Source: Iris pallida (Eukaryota > Streptophyta > Magnoliopsida > Asparagales > Iridaceae). From it: a DNA stretch of 64,000 bases. The notes below the pieces were generated by a model that did not search any database, was not told where the DNA came from, and saw nothing but the letters and a program-made list of their open reading frames with translations. Numbering within the stretch: position 1 is the stretch's first letter; every line of letters starts with the position of its first letter. Of this stretch, positions 23,246 through 33,831 are shown one piece after another. Made by a program: the position numbers and the translations under genes. Where the stretch lies: the NCBI GenBank assembly GCA_029216955.1, contig JANAVB010003400.1:11197654-11261653 (forward strand), given 5' to 3'.

Positions 23246-26200
23246 AAATCTTCCAGGCCAAAGGAAGAATACTCTTTTGACGAAAGTGATATCCCAGGGA
23301 TATTTCAATGTCTGGTAAAAAGTGGTAAACTTCAGATTCCAGAGCCAAAAAGGCCTAATGAGGTGAATCTGACTGACAATTCCAAATACTGTATCTATCA
23401 TAGATACATTAATCATCCTACCAGTGCTTGCTATGTCTTGAAAAAGAAGATCCAAGAGCTGATAAATGGTGGCGCTATCGCTTTAACTAATAATGACCAT
23501 ACGGTTACGACCAATATGGTTTCTCTTCAGTTCGGGGATTTTCCTCCACAACAAGTCCCAGATAGAATTATCCCAATTCCGAAGGCGACGATGAAGATCG
23601 TGAATATCCCGCCTGCCAGGGAAGAAAATACAGGATTGCTGCCACTCACATTGAAGAATGGTAAAATCATGTGGGTACATCCTGACTTAGTACCTGAATT
23701 GGAAAATGAAGGTAAAACTTTAAAATCCAAGAAAGGTAAAAAAGTCAAAACCTGCAACATGATTTCTCATGTTATTTCAGATCCTGATGACTTGGATCAT
23801 CTATGGGATGGCCTTTCTCTAGAAGATAGACTGAAAGGACTAAACATCTGTCCTCCAAGTCTAGCTCCTCCTACCAAGCTCAAGCTTACTCATCAGCAGT
23901 GGCTAGCTATGAATAGTGTTCCTTTATACCGGGCACAACAAGTTTTTGCTGCTTATGAAAAAGCTCCAACAGGGATTTCTCCTCGTATCCCGAATCCTTC
24001 TCCTCCCTTAACTACAGAGACGTCTATGCTTCATTCTCCTGTAGTTGCAGAGGTTTCTTCCTCTTTCTGTGCTGAAACACCTGTCCAAAGCTCACTGCCT
24101 ATCCACTTGTATAGTCAGCAATCTGTCCTTCTCATGAGGAAGATGGGTTATGACTTTCAAAAGGCAGAAGGTTTGAATTATGATAAAGGAATACGTCTTC
24201 CTTTACAAATTCAAAATCAGAATTCTACTGCTGGATTGGGTTCTGAAGTTCCTCGTAACAACCCTCACAAGAAGAAGGCTAAGGGAAGAAAGACTAAATC
24301 CTGTAATATGGTACTTTCTTCTCCTAAGTCTGAAGAAGAAACTTTTGCTGGTACAAGATCTGGAAAAGAGTACCACAAAGACTATGAGGGATCCTCCAAA
24401 GAAGCAGAAGATGTAGTGAAAACTCTACCAGTTCAACCTTCTTCTGTTCCTGTTAAACCGTCTGTGGTTGAAAAGGGGAAACAGAAGGCAGTACGTTTTG
24501 ATACCCCATTGAAGTCTGCTTCCAATCAGGGGGTGGTGATTAAGCCTTACAAGTTTGACATTCTAGCTCAGTTAGCCAATACTCCGGCTAGACTATCTAT
24601 ATTTGAACTGCTTCGCCTCTCCAGAGAAAGCAGAGAGACTTTGAGTGAAGCTTTACTTCAAGCAGATTCATGCTTGGCTCAACTCAAGACTCCTGATAAT
24701 ATACCAGTGTCATGTCCGCAATGTCATAGTGTGATGGAAGCAATTCCCAACATCACCTTTACACAAGAGGATATGCTATTGAAACACAACAAGCATGATA
24801 GGCCTCTGTGCTACACTGGATATATCGGATCCACTGAAATTGACAGGATTTACATTAATCCTGGGTCTTCAATTAGTATAATTCTTCAGAGTATGCTAAG
24901 ACTCCTGAGGATTTCTACTAGTGAGCTGACTTACACTAGTACTATGATAGTCGGTTTTAACTCTGGCAAGAGCAAACCACTGGGGAAGATTCGTCTGCAA
25001 ATTCAGATTGGTGATCTTTGAACTATGGTAACTTTCTATGTTATCAACTCAGACGTATCCTACAATATTCTTCTTGGAAGACCGTGGATTCATGAGCACA
25101 ATATTGTGCCTTCAACTCTTCACCAATGTTTCAAGTATGTGGACTCCCAAGGAGTTGTGAAAACTGAGTTCGCTGATATTAATCCGTTCAAGGGTGTCGA
25201 AGCCTACTTCTCTGATTCAAGGCTTTATAAACAAGAGCATGTAAAAGATATATCAGACATGGCTGAAGATCAATCATTATCTGAGGATCAGTCTATTAAT
25301 GAAGATCCGCCAGAGGAGCAACCTTTGAAGATCATAGTCAAGGGACGAATCCAATCCCAACCTGTCAATGATCAACCTTTGATAATCAAGGTTAAAGGAA
25401 GAACTCAAACTTCATCTGAGGGATCAATAAATATTCCTGCTAAGAGCCAAGTTCAACCTGTTATGATCAAGGTTAAAGGGCGCACTTCTTGTACGAATGA
25501 TCCAGAATCACCATTGATTGTCAATCTTGGCAAATCTACGCAGAAGACGGATGATGGTCCACTGTTGATTAATCCGAAGCGTAGCAATCAGATTGTAAAT
25601 GATGTAAATATTGATCATTCTGTACTTTTTGATATCAATAAAGATTTCCTGTTCGAGTATATGGCTGTCAAGTTTATTGAGAGAATGACGTTATCTTCTG
25701 ATAATCAAAGTCATCAATATAAAGACAACATAGAACCGGAAGAAACTTTATACATTGATCATAAGGAGAATTCTTTTCCTTCTCATGTCGATGTCGGACC
25801 TTATGCTCAAAAGTTCTTGACATCTTCTCCCTATCTGCTTCCTGTAGCCGCTTTATCACAAGCTTGCGTAAACTTTAGACGTCATAAAGATTCCTATTTC
25901 GTGGTCCCATCTGATAAGAAAAACAAGTGTCAAATTGTGTTTGGCCTGGCTAGAAATATCCCTGTTACTCAGACAGATAATCTGAAGGATAAAGATAAAG
26001 GAAGAATCCGAATTGACAAATACAGTCAGCAATCTATCAAGATCATCCAGAATATGGGGTATGATTTGAAGACTATGCAAGGTCTTAATCAAGGCAAGGG
26101 TAGACGACTACCATTATGCGGTGATCCATTTTACCAAAAGACTCGTCATGGATTGGGATATGATCCGTCCCACATGTTTAATGACGATATACAAGAAGAA

Positions 26201-26622
26201 TTATCTTCTAGCACTTCGCAATCATCAGATTCGGAAGAAATTCTATTCATCGAATTCGATATGTCTCGTTCCTCATATTGTGAATCTGGGCAAATATTCT
26301 CAGTCAATATGGTTCAAGTCGATGATGAATCAGAGCCATTTGAGAATGATCCTTGGGCTCAACAGATGGATACTCAATGGGAACTTTGTTTTGAACAGCG
26401 ACAGCCACCTACAGAAGATGAGGTTACCCAGATTGATGTTGGAGAGAGAATTACGTCCAAACCAATATTCATCAGTAAGAATCTTTCTGAAGATGAAAAG
26501 GAAGAGCTGATAAAACTTATCAAAGATTACATTGACATCTTTGTATGGAGTTATAAAGATATGCCAGGGCTAGATCCTAAAGTTGCTACTCATAAACTCA
26601 ACATTTGCCTAATGTCAAGCCT
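23246..26622 (+). pseudogene. E3 nucleocapsid-like region, protease and protease-RT linker
   Basis: In the gag frame, KYCIYHRYINHPTSACYVLK (about 23386-23445) gives a C-H-H-C zinc-binding pattern also seen in E5. Conserved blocks follow (MWVHPDLVPE, KSCNMVLSSP). The protease lies at about 24780-25150: LCYTGYIGSTEIDRIYINPG, where the active-site DPGSS of the family (seen in E5) is NPGSS, a G-to-A change. A TGA at 25019-25021 follows GDL; the frame then continues (NILLGRPWIHEHNIVPSTLH) into a long linker with repeats of IIKVKGR to 26622, where a frameshift precedes RT. Tat elements are known for long regions between protease and RT. Confidence 0.82.
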
Positions 26623-28656
26623 GTAAAACAACAGCAACGGCGCTTTAGACCAGATATGATGGATGCAATTGAAGCAGAAGTCAAAAAGCTGATTACATGT
26701 GGCTTTGTTTGTGAAAAACAATACCTGGATTGGGTGGCCAATATTGTTCCTATTATGAAGAAGAACGAAAAAGTCTGAGTTTGTATAGATTACTGAGATC
26801 TTAATACGGCTTGTTCAAAGGACGAATTTCCACTTTCCATCACTGATGTCATGATAGACAATACATGCGATTTTGAACGTATGTCTTTCATGGACGGATT
26901 CTCAGGATACAATCAGATCAAGATGCATCCAGAAGATAAGAAGCATACATCCTTTCGAACACCCCTTGGGGTTTATTGCTATACGGTTATGCCGTTTGGT
27001 CTTAAAAATGCCGGTGCCACATATCAACGGACTATGAGCAATATCTTTCAGAAACATCTACGGAAAATAGTTGAATGCTACGTAGATGATATTGCTGTTA
27101 AAAGTCGGTCAAAGAATGATCACATTCAGGACTTGAAGACAGTATTTGAATTGATGCGCCAGCATCAATTGAAAATGAACCCTACTAAGTCTTTCTTAGG
27201 GGTTTCTAGTGGCAAGTTTCTAGGATTTGTCATTACCTCTCAAGGTATCCATGTTGATCCTGATAAGGTTAAAGCAATTCTTGAAATACGTCCTCCTCGT
27301 AATCTGAAAGAACTCCGTGGCTTTCAGGGCCGTATTGCTTATATCAGAAGATTTATATCTAATCTTTCTGGGAGATGTCAACCTTTTTCCCGTCTATTAA
27401 AGAAAGGAGTATCTTTCGTCTGGGATGAAGCGTGTCAAAAAGCCTTCAATGACATTAAGCAATATCTTACAAACCTGCCTGTTCTGGTACCTCCGGTGAT
27501 AGGAAGACCATTTTTGCTATATGTTCGAGCCTTGGATCATTCACTTGGCGCTCTTCTGGTACAGAAAAGTGATATGGGTCATGAACAAGCAATATATTAT
27601 CTGAGCAGAATGATGGTCGGAGCTGAACACAGATATACTCCTATGGAAAAGGAATGTCTAGCTTTGGTTTTTGCCGTCCAAAAGACAAGGCATTATGTCA
27701 CTGGACAGACTATTCATGTCATCTCCAGAATAAATCCCATTCGAGTATTGATGAGAAAATCGAGCATTCTTAATTCCAGGTTAGCTACCTGGACGATGTT
27801 GCTCACTCCTTATGACATGGTTTATGTGCCTCAAAAATCAGTGAAGGGCCAAGCGTTAGCTGATTTCTTAGCTGCTCATCCTATACCTGAAACTTCGAAG
27901 TTATATGATGACATTCCAGACGAAGTAGTGGATTGTAACATGACTTTGAAGAATAATATATGGCAATTATATTTTGATGGAGCATCACGAGTGGGACCTA
28001 AAGGCAATATTGTCTCTGGGGTAGGAATTATCTTGGTTTCTCCTGACAAAATGGTCATATACCGTGCCTATTCTCTTAATGAGCCATGCTCTAACAATGT
28101 AGCAGAATATAATGCTCTATTGATTGGTCTCCAAGTAGCAAAACAATTGGATATTGAATTTTTAGAGGCTTATGGAGATTCTCAATTGATCGTTAATCAA
28201 GTTAGAGGGACTTATGAAGTCAGAAATCCTGATCTCATCCCCAATCATCAGGTGGTAGTCAAGTTCGTCCTATCATTCAAAGGATTCTTCATCGAATTTG
28301 TACCACATTCTCAGAATGTGGAGGCTGATGCTCTTGCCAGTTTAGCTGCAGACTTGGCTGTCCCAATCCGAAGGCAAAATACAATTACTTTGTTGGACCG
28401 AGGCTTCTTCTGTGTGAAGAGTAATCTGCATATTGAACAAAGTTATGTTACAGAGGCAAGTTCCCAGCAGAAAGATTGGAGAACTCCATTCATTGATTAT
28501 GCAGTTCATGGAATTTTGCCTGAAGATCCTAAAGAAGCTGCATCAATTAAGAGACGATCGTTTCGATTCTATTATGATTCGTCTTTACATATGCTATATC
28601 GTCGTTCATATGACGGACTCTTGCTGCGCTGTCTCTCAGAAAGTGAAGCCAAATAA
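26623..28656 (+). pseudogene. E3 reverse transcriptase, RNase H and archaeal-type RNase H
   Basis: RT starts with KPVKQQQRRFRPDMMDAIE. Two TGA stops around 26776-26795 stand at Arg codons of the CIDYRDLN block. The main frame (26851-28656) has FMDGFSGYNQIKM (first Asp), VMPFGLKNAGATYQR and VECYVDDIAVKSRS (YVDD catalytic pair near 27080). The degenerate RNase H (LYVRALDHSLGALLVQ, YLSRMMVGAEHRYTPMEKEC) is followed by a second, archaeal-type RNase H with WQLYFDGASRVGPKG, VAEYNALL and AYGDSQLIVNQ carrying its acidic residues. The second domain is diagnostic of the Tat lineage. TAA at 28654-28656 interrupts the frame before integrase. Confidence 0.9.
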
Positions 28657-29733
28657 ACACTGCGTGAGGCTCATGATGGTGTCTGTGGTGCTCATCAACC
28701 GGGTCCAAAGTTACAAGATCGCATTCGAAGAATGGGGTATTATTGGCCCTCTATGATAGCAGATGCTGTAGACTATGCCAGAAGATGTAAAGCATGTCAG
28801 ATTCATGCTGATTTTATTCATCAGTCGTCTGAATTTCTACATCCTACAGCAGCCTCCTGGCCTTTCGAAGCTTGGGGTATGGACATCATTGGTCCTATTA
28901 ACCCTCCTTCTGTCAAAGGACATCGGTTTATACTAGCTATAACCGATTACTTTTCGAAGTGGGCAGAAGCAGTTTCCCTTGCTGAAGTGAAAACATCTAA
29001 TGTAATCAGCTTCATTAAACATCATGTCATTTATCGCTTCGGGATTCCTCGACGAATAATTCATGACAATGGACCACAATTTGCCGGTCAGGCATTTTAT
29101 CGGTTCTGTGACAAAAATCGAATTCAAAATCTAGCTTCTACGGCTTATAATCCAGCTGCTAATGGTTTAGCTGAAGCCTTCAACAAAACGATCATCAAAC
29201 TTCTCAAAAAGTTTGTCTCTTCTAATAAAAGAGTTTGGAATGAGAAGCTTGGAGAATGTTTATGGGCATATCGAACAACGGTCCGGACTCCTACTGGTTT
29301 TACACCATTTTTACTGGTTTATGGATGTGAAGCTGTCCTCCCATTGGAAATCCAGATCCCTTCTCTTCGAATTGCTATTGCTAATGAGCTAACTACAGAA
29401 AATAATGATCGCTTACGACTCCAAGAACTTGAAGGATTGGACGAGAAGCATCTTCAAGCACAACAACATATTGAGCTATATCAAGCCCGTATATCTCGAA
29501 CTTTTAATCGTAAAGTCAAGGAGAGGGTATTTAAAGTTGGCGAGCTTGTATTAGCTATTCGGAGACCAATGGTGATGACTCACAAAAGCAAAGGGAAATT
29601 CCTAGCAAAATGGGAAGGCCCGTATGTAATTGAGTCCGTGTTCTCCAATGGTGCCTATCGGTTGTCAAAACCCAATGGAGATCTACTCATGCTGCCGATC
29701 AATGGCAAATTTCTTAAGAAATACTATGTATAA
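28657..29733 (+). pseudogene. E3 integrase
   Basis: It continues in the RT frame after the stop. The zinc finger is REAHDGVCGAHQPGPK with CKACQ; the core has WGMDIIGPI (first Asp), IIHDNGPQFAGQAFY (second Asp) and ANGLAEAFNKTIIK (Glu). The C-terminus (KVGELVLAIRRPM, KWEGPYVIESVFSNGAYRL) ends INGKFLKKYYV at TAA 29731-29733; E5 ends its integrase in the same way. From 28732 to the end there is no stop. There is no chromodomain, as expected for Tat. Confidence 0.92.
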
Positions 29734-29791
29734 AAAGAGAAGACAGAACAAAAATAAAACTTCTTTTATTATTTTTGTTCAAGATAAAAGA

Positions 29792-30088
29792 TTAAGGACG
29801 AGGGCCACTCCCTTCCTTATTGAAGACATAGTCAGCCAATGCATAGAAGGCATCGTTTTCTGAACCCATAAAATTTTTACAGATGGTCATCCTCAATGCT
29901 TCTTCTTCAGGAGTTTTTCCTGGCTCTACTAAGAAAGCAGAGATGTCTTGGGGTGGCTTGGGCGTAGAAGAACTGTTGTCTACTTCGGTCGGACCCGTCA
30001 CTATTGGCTCAGCAGGGTATGTCTCAATGACGTCCTCAATGTTCCTGAAGACTTCATTCTTTTGCTGTACATCCTCGGAAGACATTTC
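29792..30088 (-). CDS. E3 antisense gene C, 98-aa hypothetical protein
   Basis: It is on the strand opposite to the element, tail to tail with integrase (58 bases apart). MSSEDVQQKNEVFRNIEDVI opens at 30088; the protein is acidic, Pro/Thr-rich in the middle (STPKPPQ), and ends DYVFNKEGSGPRP. A TATA box (TATAAATA, 30138-30145) lies 50 bases upstream. An in-frame ATG at 30136 lies within a few bases of the TATA box and is less likely. I recognise no family. Antisense ORFs between integrase and the 3' LTR are known in Tat elements. Confidence 0.6.
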   Translation of the reverse strand, partial: EMSSEDVQQKNEVFRNIEDVIETYPAEPIVTGPTEVDNSSSTPKPPQDISAFLVEPGKTPEEEALRMTICKNFMGSENDAFYALADYVFNKEGSGPRP

Positions 30089-30137
30089 CAATAGAGGAGT
30101 AGAAATAAGAATGAAATGATTACAGAGAATTCTCACC

Positions 30138-30145
30138 TATTTATA
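30138..30145 (-). promoter_or_regulatory. TATA box of antisense gene C
   Basis: TATAAATA on the minus strand in the context CTCTATAAATAGGTG, 50 bases before the ATG at 30088. The same octamer precedes antisense genes B and A and the antisense gene of E5. Confidence 0.6.
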
Positions 30146-30146
30146 G

Positions 30147-30824
30147 AGGAGGATTACTAATGAACTGGTCTCTGAAATTGAAAATGACTTTTTATTTCCG
30201 AAAAGACTCGTTCGTTCATGTTACCAGGTTCATCCATTTAATTATGGAATTGAATCATCCTTTCTGTTTCCAAGAAATACGTTGATTCGTCCACCGTTTT
30301 GACGTATATGCTCACAACATCTGTCTTCTTATTCCCCAGCTACCAAGGTTTAGTTAAGCTGACTTCTTGTTCCTTGGGAGAGGGATTTTAAATCTTCTAT
30401 CAATTTGATTAAAAAGTGGGATTCGTTATTTATCATGTTTTCATAACCTCTGGATAAATGCTAAATCTACCTACTTATATCATTTTCTATTTTGACCTCT
30501 GCATAGAAATTAATCTAATTTTCTTTTGAGTTCTCACACACTGTCATGTCCATATTACCTCTGATAGTATTATGTACTCTAAATCAGAAAAGAAGGTTTC
30601 ATTATCTATCATGTCCATATTACATCCAGATAGATACAAATCATTGAGCATAGAAGAATTATCATTTCCACTCTCATATCACCATAAAAGTCTATTACAT
30701 TTCTTAGACTTTTCTTTACAATAGAAATCTATTATATCTAAGATTTTCATTCTAAACACACAACGATAACCTAATGGAGATCTATTTCTTCTTCGGATCT
30801 TCTTTGTCGGATTCGTTGTTGGTG
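30147..30824. other. Spacer between antisense genes C and B
   Basis: AT-rich, no frame of note. It would hold the 3' untranslated part of gene B and upstream sequence of gene C. Confidence 0.5.
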
Positions 30825-31794
30825 TCAATTCCTTACTGTCTGAGCCCTAGTGGCAACTAGGACAGTAGGAATCAAACTCTGGTCTTCTCTCTCAGAAAAG
30901 AGGAGAACCCCAGAGTATGGCAGCCCGAAGACGTGTTGCTGCCAATATAATTGGTGGATTAGTGGCGGCACCTCAAAGGAGATAGGAATGTATCCAGCAT
31001 TGGGATACAATTCCTAGTTCTGCCGTGAAAGGAACTCTACTACCCGATTTCTCGGGGTAGAGTTGACTCCACCATCCAACTCTCCGTATATAAAGGCTCT
31101 TCCTACCAACAGAGGAAGACCCTTCTATCTCACGAAGAGTTCTGAGTTGTCTGATTTGCGCATCAAAAGCGCATGAGCTCCCTGATGTTGATGTCAGAAG
31201 AACATGCTTCACAACGTCAAAGTCACCAATGCCGGTTCTGGAAAAGCTGCTCAGCCAAACTTCTACAGAAAAACAACAACAAAGAAGAAGTGTTTTAAAC
31301 AGAAGAATCATCAGATGCGTATTGAACGCTAACTAAAAACAGATGACAAGGCTTTTACGCCGGCGCTTCACAAAGGCTTTTACGCCAGTGATATGACAAG
31401 GCTTTTACGCCATTGCTTCAGCAAGGCTTTTACGCCGGTGCTTCACAAAGGCTTTTACGCCAGTGCTTCAGCAAGGCTTTTATGCCAGTGCTTCAGCAAG
31501 GCTTTTACGCCAATACTTCAGCAAGGCTTTTACGCCGGTGATTCAGCAAGGCTTTTACGCCAGTGATTCAGCTAAGCTTTTACGCCAATACTCCAGCAAG
31601 GATTTACGCCAATGCTTCAGCAAGTTTTTACGCTCATAAATAGATGTTTTCAACAAAAAAAATTCGAAGACAGATATTTGCTTACAATCGGACTTACCAT
31701 TTAAGTTGAATGGTTTGGCTCTAATAGTGGTTGAATCCACGTTTGAAGACTGGACGTACAAAAGAACACCGTGGGAAAGCTTCACCATCCTCAT
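30825..31794 (-). CDS. E3 antisense gene B, two exons, frameshifted
   Basis: Exon 1 (31698-31794) starts MRMVKLSHGVLLYVQSSN and ends in phase 1 at the donor AATG|GTAAGTCC. The intron (31263-31697, 435 bp) holds the 12-unit TTTACGC array. The acceptor TTGTTTTTCTGTAG|AAG opens exon 2 in the matching phase (EVWLSSFSRTGIGDFDVVKH), running through GRKSLYIRRVGWWSQLYPEK. One frame stops at 30973; a shifted frame continues from about 31010 (IPISFEVPPLIHQLYWQQ) to 30825, so a small indel probably truncates the protein. TATA box at 31867-31874. Some Tat antisense ORFs have been linked to plant mobile domain proteins; I see no clear signature of that family here. Confidence 0.6.
31347..31640. repeat. 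Tandem array, 12 units of about 25 bp, core GGCTTTTACGCC
   Basis: Units read CAGCAAGGCTTTTACGCC plus about seven variable bases (AGTGCTT, GGTGATT, AATACTT). Eleven of the twelve keep TTTACGC; unit 6 has TTTATGC. The array lies wholly in the intron of antisense gene B. It is the same core found scattered in the LTRs and ORF1 of this element. Confidence 0.9.
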
Positions 31795-31866
31795 TTGTTG
31801 GAGAAGAACATCACAGAAAGTTATCTTCAGAGGAATAAATACGAGGATATATGAAACATTCTCGGC

Positions 31867-31874
31867 TATTTATA
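31867..31874 (-). promoter_or_regulatory. TATA box of antisense gene B
   Basis: TATAAATA on the minus strand (context CTTTATAAATAGCC), 73 bases before the ATG at 31794. Confidence 0.6.
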
Positions 31875-31879
31875 AAGGC

Positions 31880-32110
31880 TGAAGAACTGTTGGGACGAGT
31901 CTATTTCGGGGGAAGATCCTATTTAAAGGCTCTCGTAACCACAAGACAAATGCCACATGTTCGTTTGTTTTTTGGGAATTAACAACCACAGAAGCAGTCA
32001 AAAGAAGTGCATAAACAAGTACGCGTCAATAGATGAGGTTAACAGCAAGATTTTATTTGTAAAGGGGGAAGTGGACCCCTATAGATAAGAGAGTCGCAAT
32101 ACACGGAATA
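31880..32110. other. Spacer between antisense genes B and A
   Basis: No frame of note. It should contain the end of the gene A transcript and sequence upstream of gene B. Confidence 0.4.
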
Positions 32111-32365
32111 TTATTTTCTTTCTCCTTCATTGGGTTGACGAAGGGAGGCACCCAATTCGCGCATGTTGCGGATCCCAGAGCGACGCATCAGATTTAAAAA
32201 TGCTTCTGCATCTCCTGAGCCTTCGTATGCAGTTGGGGAACCACCATCAATACGATTAAAGACGGCAGGAGTTAATCCAAAACACTCCAAAAAGTTGCAC
32301 GCCCGCTCGAAGTCAAGCCTGGAGCTCGAAGCCTCTTTGTTGGTAATCTCATTCTTCGGCGCCAT
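32111..32365 (-). CDS. E3 antisense gene A, 84-aa hypothetical protein (MAPK start)
   Basis: A single frame MAPKNEITNKEASSSRLDFE to LRQPNEGERK and a stop at 32111. The MAPK start is chosen over an upstream ATG (32422) because the TATA box (TATAAATAAGG, 32407-32414) lies between them, 42 bases before the start. The antisense gene of E5 also begins MAPK after a TATAAATAAGG, suggesting homology of at least promoter and first exon. No known domain. Confidence 0.6.
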   Translation of the reverse strand: MAPKNEITNKEASSSRLDFERACNFLECFGLTPAVFNRIDGGSPTAYEGSGDAEAFLNLMRRSGIRNMRELGASLRQPNEGERK

Positions 32366-32406
32366 GACAAAACGAGGATGAATGTCAAGAATAAAGAATT
32401 TATCCT

Positions 32407-32414
32407 TATTTATA
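32407..32414 (-). promoter_or_regulatory. TATA box of antisense gene A
   Basis: TATAAATAAGG on the minus strand; identical over 11 bases to the box before the E5 antisense gene (49386-49396). Confidence 0.65.
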
Positions 32415-32680
32415 CAAATCAAAACAACTCTTCATATTCCTCGTTAGAAACTGTTCACTCGGGAAGATAAAGAGACGTTCGAAAAGTTTCGAGAAAGAAA
32501 TTTATTGTGGCGGTCAAGTGTTGACCGACATTATTTTTCTTGAGAATTAAGCTGACTGTTGGACATCCCCGCTTTTACGCAGATGACGGTTGCATATCCC
32601 AAATTTTACGCTGACTGATCAAATCTCAACTTTTACGCTTCTGTTCAAAGTGTTTCAAATTTTGGAGATATTTGAAAACT

Positions 32681-32693
32681 TTGAAGGGGGTCT
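32681..32693 (+). other. E3 polypurine tract
   Basis: TTGAAGGGGGTCT directly before the LTR start TGTAGGAGC; E5 has the same tract (complement, 48937-48949). Three further TTTACGC sites (32572-32640) lie just upstream. Confidence 0.85.
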
Positions 32694-33826
32694 TGTAGGA
32701 GCATAAAAAGTGCTTCAAAGAAAGAGTCATCTCATTCATAAGTGATCTACTTTACGCCTAGCAGAATGGGTAATTTCTTTACGCTCAAGACTAGGCTAAT
32801 CAATTTACGCCTAAGAAGGCTGATCATTTTACGCTTGGGTCTACACCTATGATTTTACGTCAAGGACAGAGCAGCCACTTTTACGTTGGACAAAGCTGTC
32901 AAATCTTGCATTTAATGCAAACTCTGACATGAAGATATTAATGATAGCATATATCACAAAGGGATTTATCTTTACACAGAGACCAATGTTGTCGTTTAGT
33001 GTGTGGATTGAGCTACTTTACGCTCACATTACGGCTTCTTTTACGCACGAAGATTATATGAGCCTTTACGCTCAACAGTCGACGTGTGCGTAAAGTCTAT
33101 TTGAGCTGCTTTTATGCTCAAGGTTATTTAATAACCACTTTACGCGGGAAGTCTATGTCAAGGCTATTTTACGCCAAATCCACTGCTTCACGCTCAGAGT
33201 ACATTGGGCTATTTTTACGTCCTATTCTCCTCCACCAGTTTGGAACGTGGTTTGCTTACGTGGCTTTCATGCCACTCTTTTCGAAGAACGTGTGTACATG
33301 CATCCTATCCTTACTGAAGTGATGGGACACACGTCAACATATGCAGAGGATGGCTTCGATCATGGGTGGCAGTTGTTAGCGTAAAGATGGAACTTTTGCT
33401 GAATTTTTACGCACAAGAGCCCAAGTCTATAAATAGACTTATTTTTCTTATAATAAGGACGGACAGAAAGACAGAAAGACAGAGAGATAGGAGAGAATAC
33501 AGAGATCAGAACTTCGAGATTTTGATTCTCCAGAGCATTCTTCTTCAACTTTTCTTTCAGAACAGAGTGAAGCAAAGCAGAAAAGCATTCGGCCTCGCCA
33601 TCAGTGCCCAAGTACGTCGATACCTTTCTGGTGACTTAGTTCTTCAAAGTTGTTCTACTTCAAGCAGTGATCTTCATCATCATCATATGGTCCAAGGAAC
33701 AAAGTGATCATTTACAGATCAGACTTTCATAGCAATACTTCCCAGAATCAAATTTGTACTTCTTGTACTTTTCTCGTTTTATTTTCAAAATCCAACTTTT
33801 GTTTGGCAATTTTGTTAAGTGAAACA
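32694..33826 (+). repeat. E3 3' LTR
   Basis: The same length as the 5' LTR (1133 bp), with about 27 differences, mostly transitions. Several differences hit the CpG of the TTTACGC motif (for example GCGTAAA to GCATAAA at 32700). Twelve exact motif copies remain. Confidence 0.93.
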
Positions 33827-33831
33827 GTCAC

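Larger units (their letters stand above)
19609..33826 (+). mobile_element. E3: Tat-type Ty3/gypsy retrotransposon, 14,218 bp, complete
   Basis: Two 1133-bp LTRs (19609-20741 and 32694-33826) enclose, in order, a primer-binding site, ORF1, gag, protease, RT, RNase H, archaeal-type RNase H, integrase, three antisense genes and a polypurine tract. The 5-bp target duplication GTCAC is exact (19604-19608, 33827-33831). The extra RNase H, tRNA-Arg-like primer site and antisense genes are typical of the Tat lineage. The LTRs differ by about 27 bases by eye (2.4%). Pol has several stops and one frameshift, and the protease active-site Asp is changed, so the copy is not autonomous. Confidence 0.93.

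Noticed and set aside
31347..31640. Regularly spaced repeats resembling a CRISPR array
   Set aside because: Units are about 25 bp with only a few variable bases, in an intron of a plant retrotransposon; there are no spacers and no cas genes.
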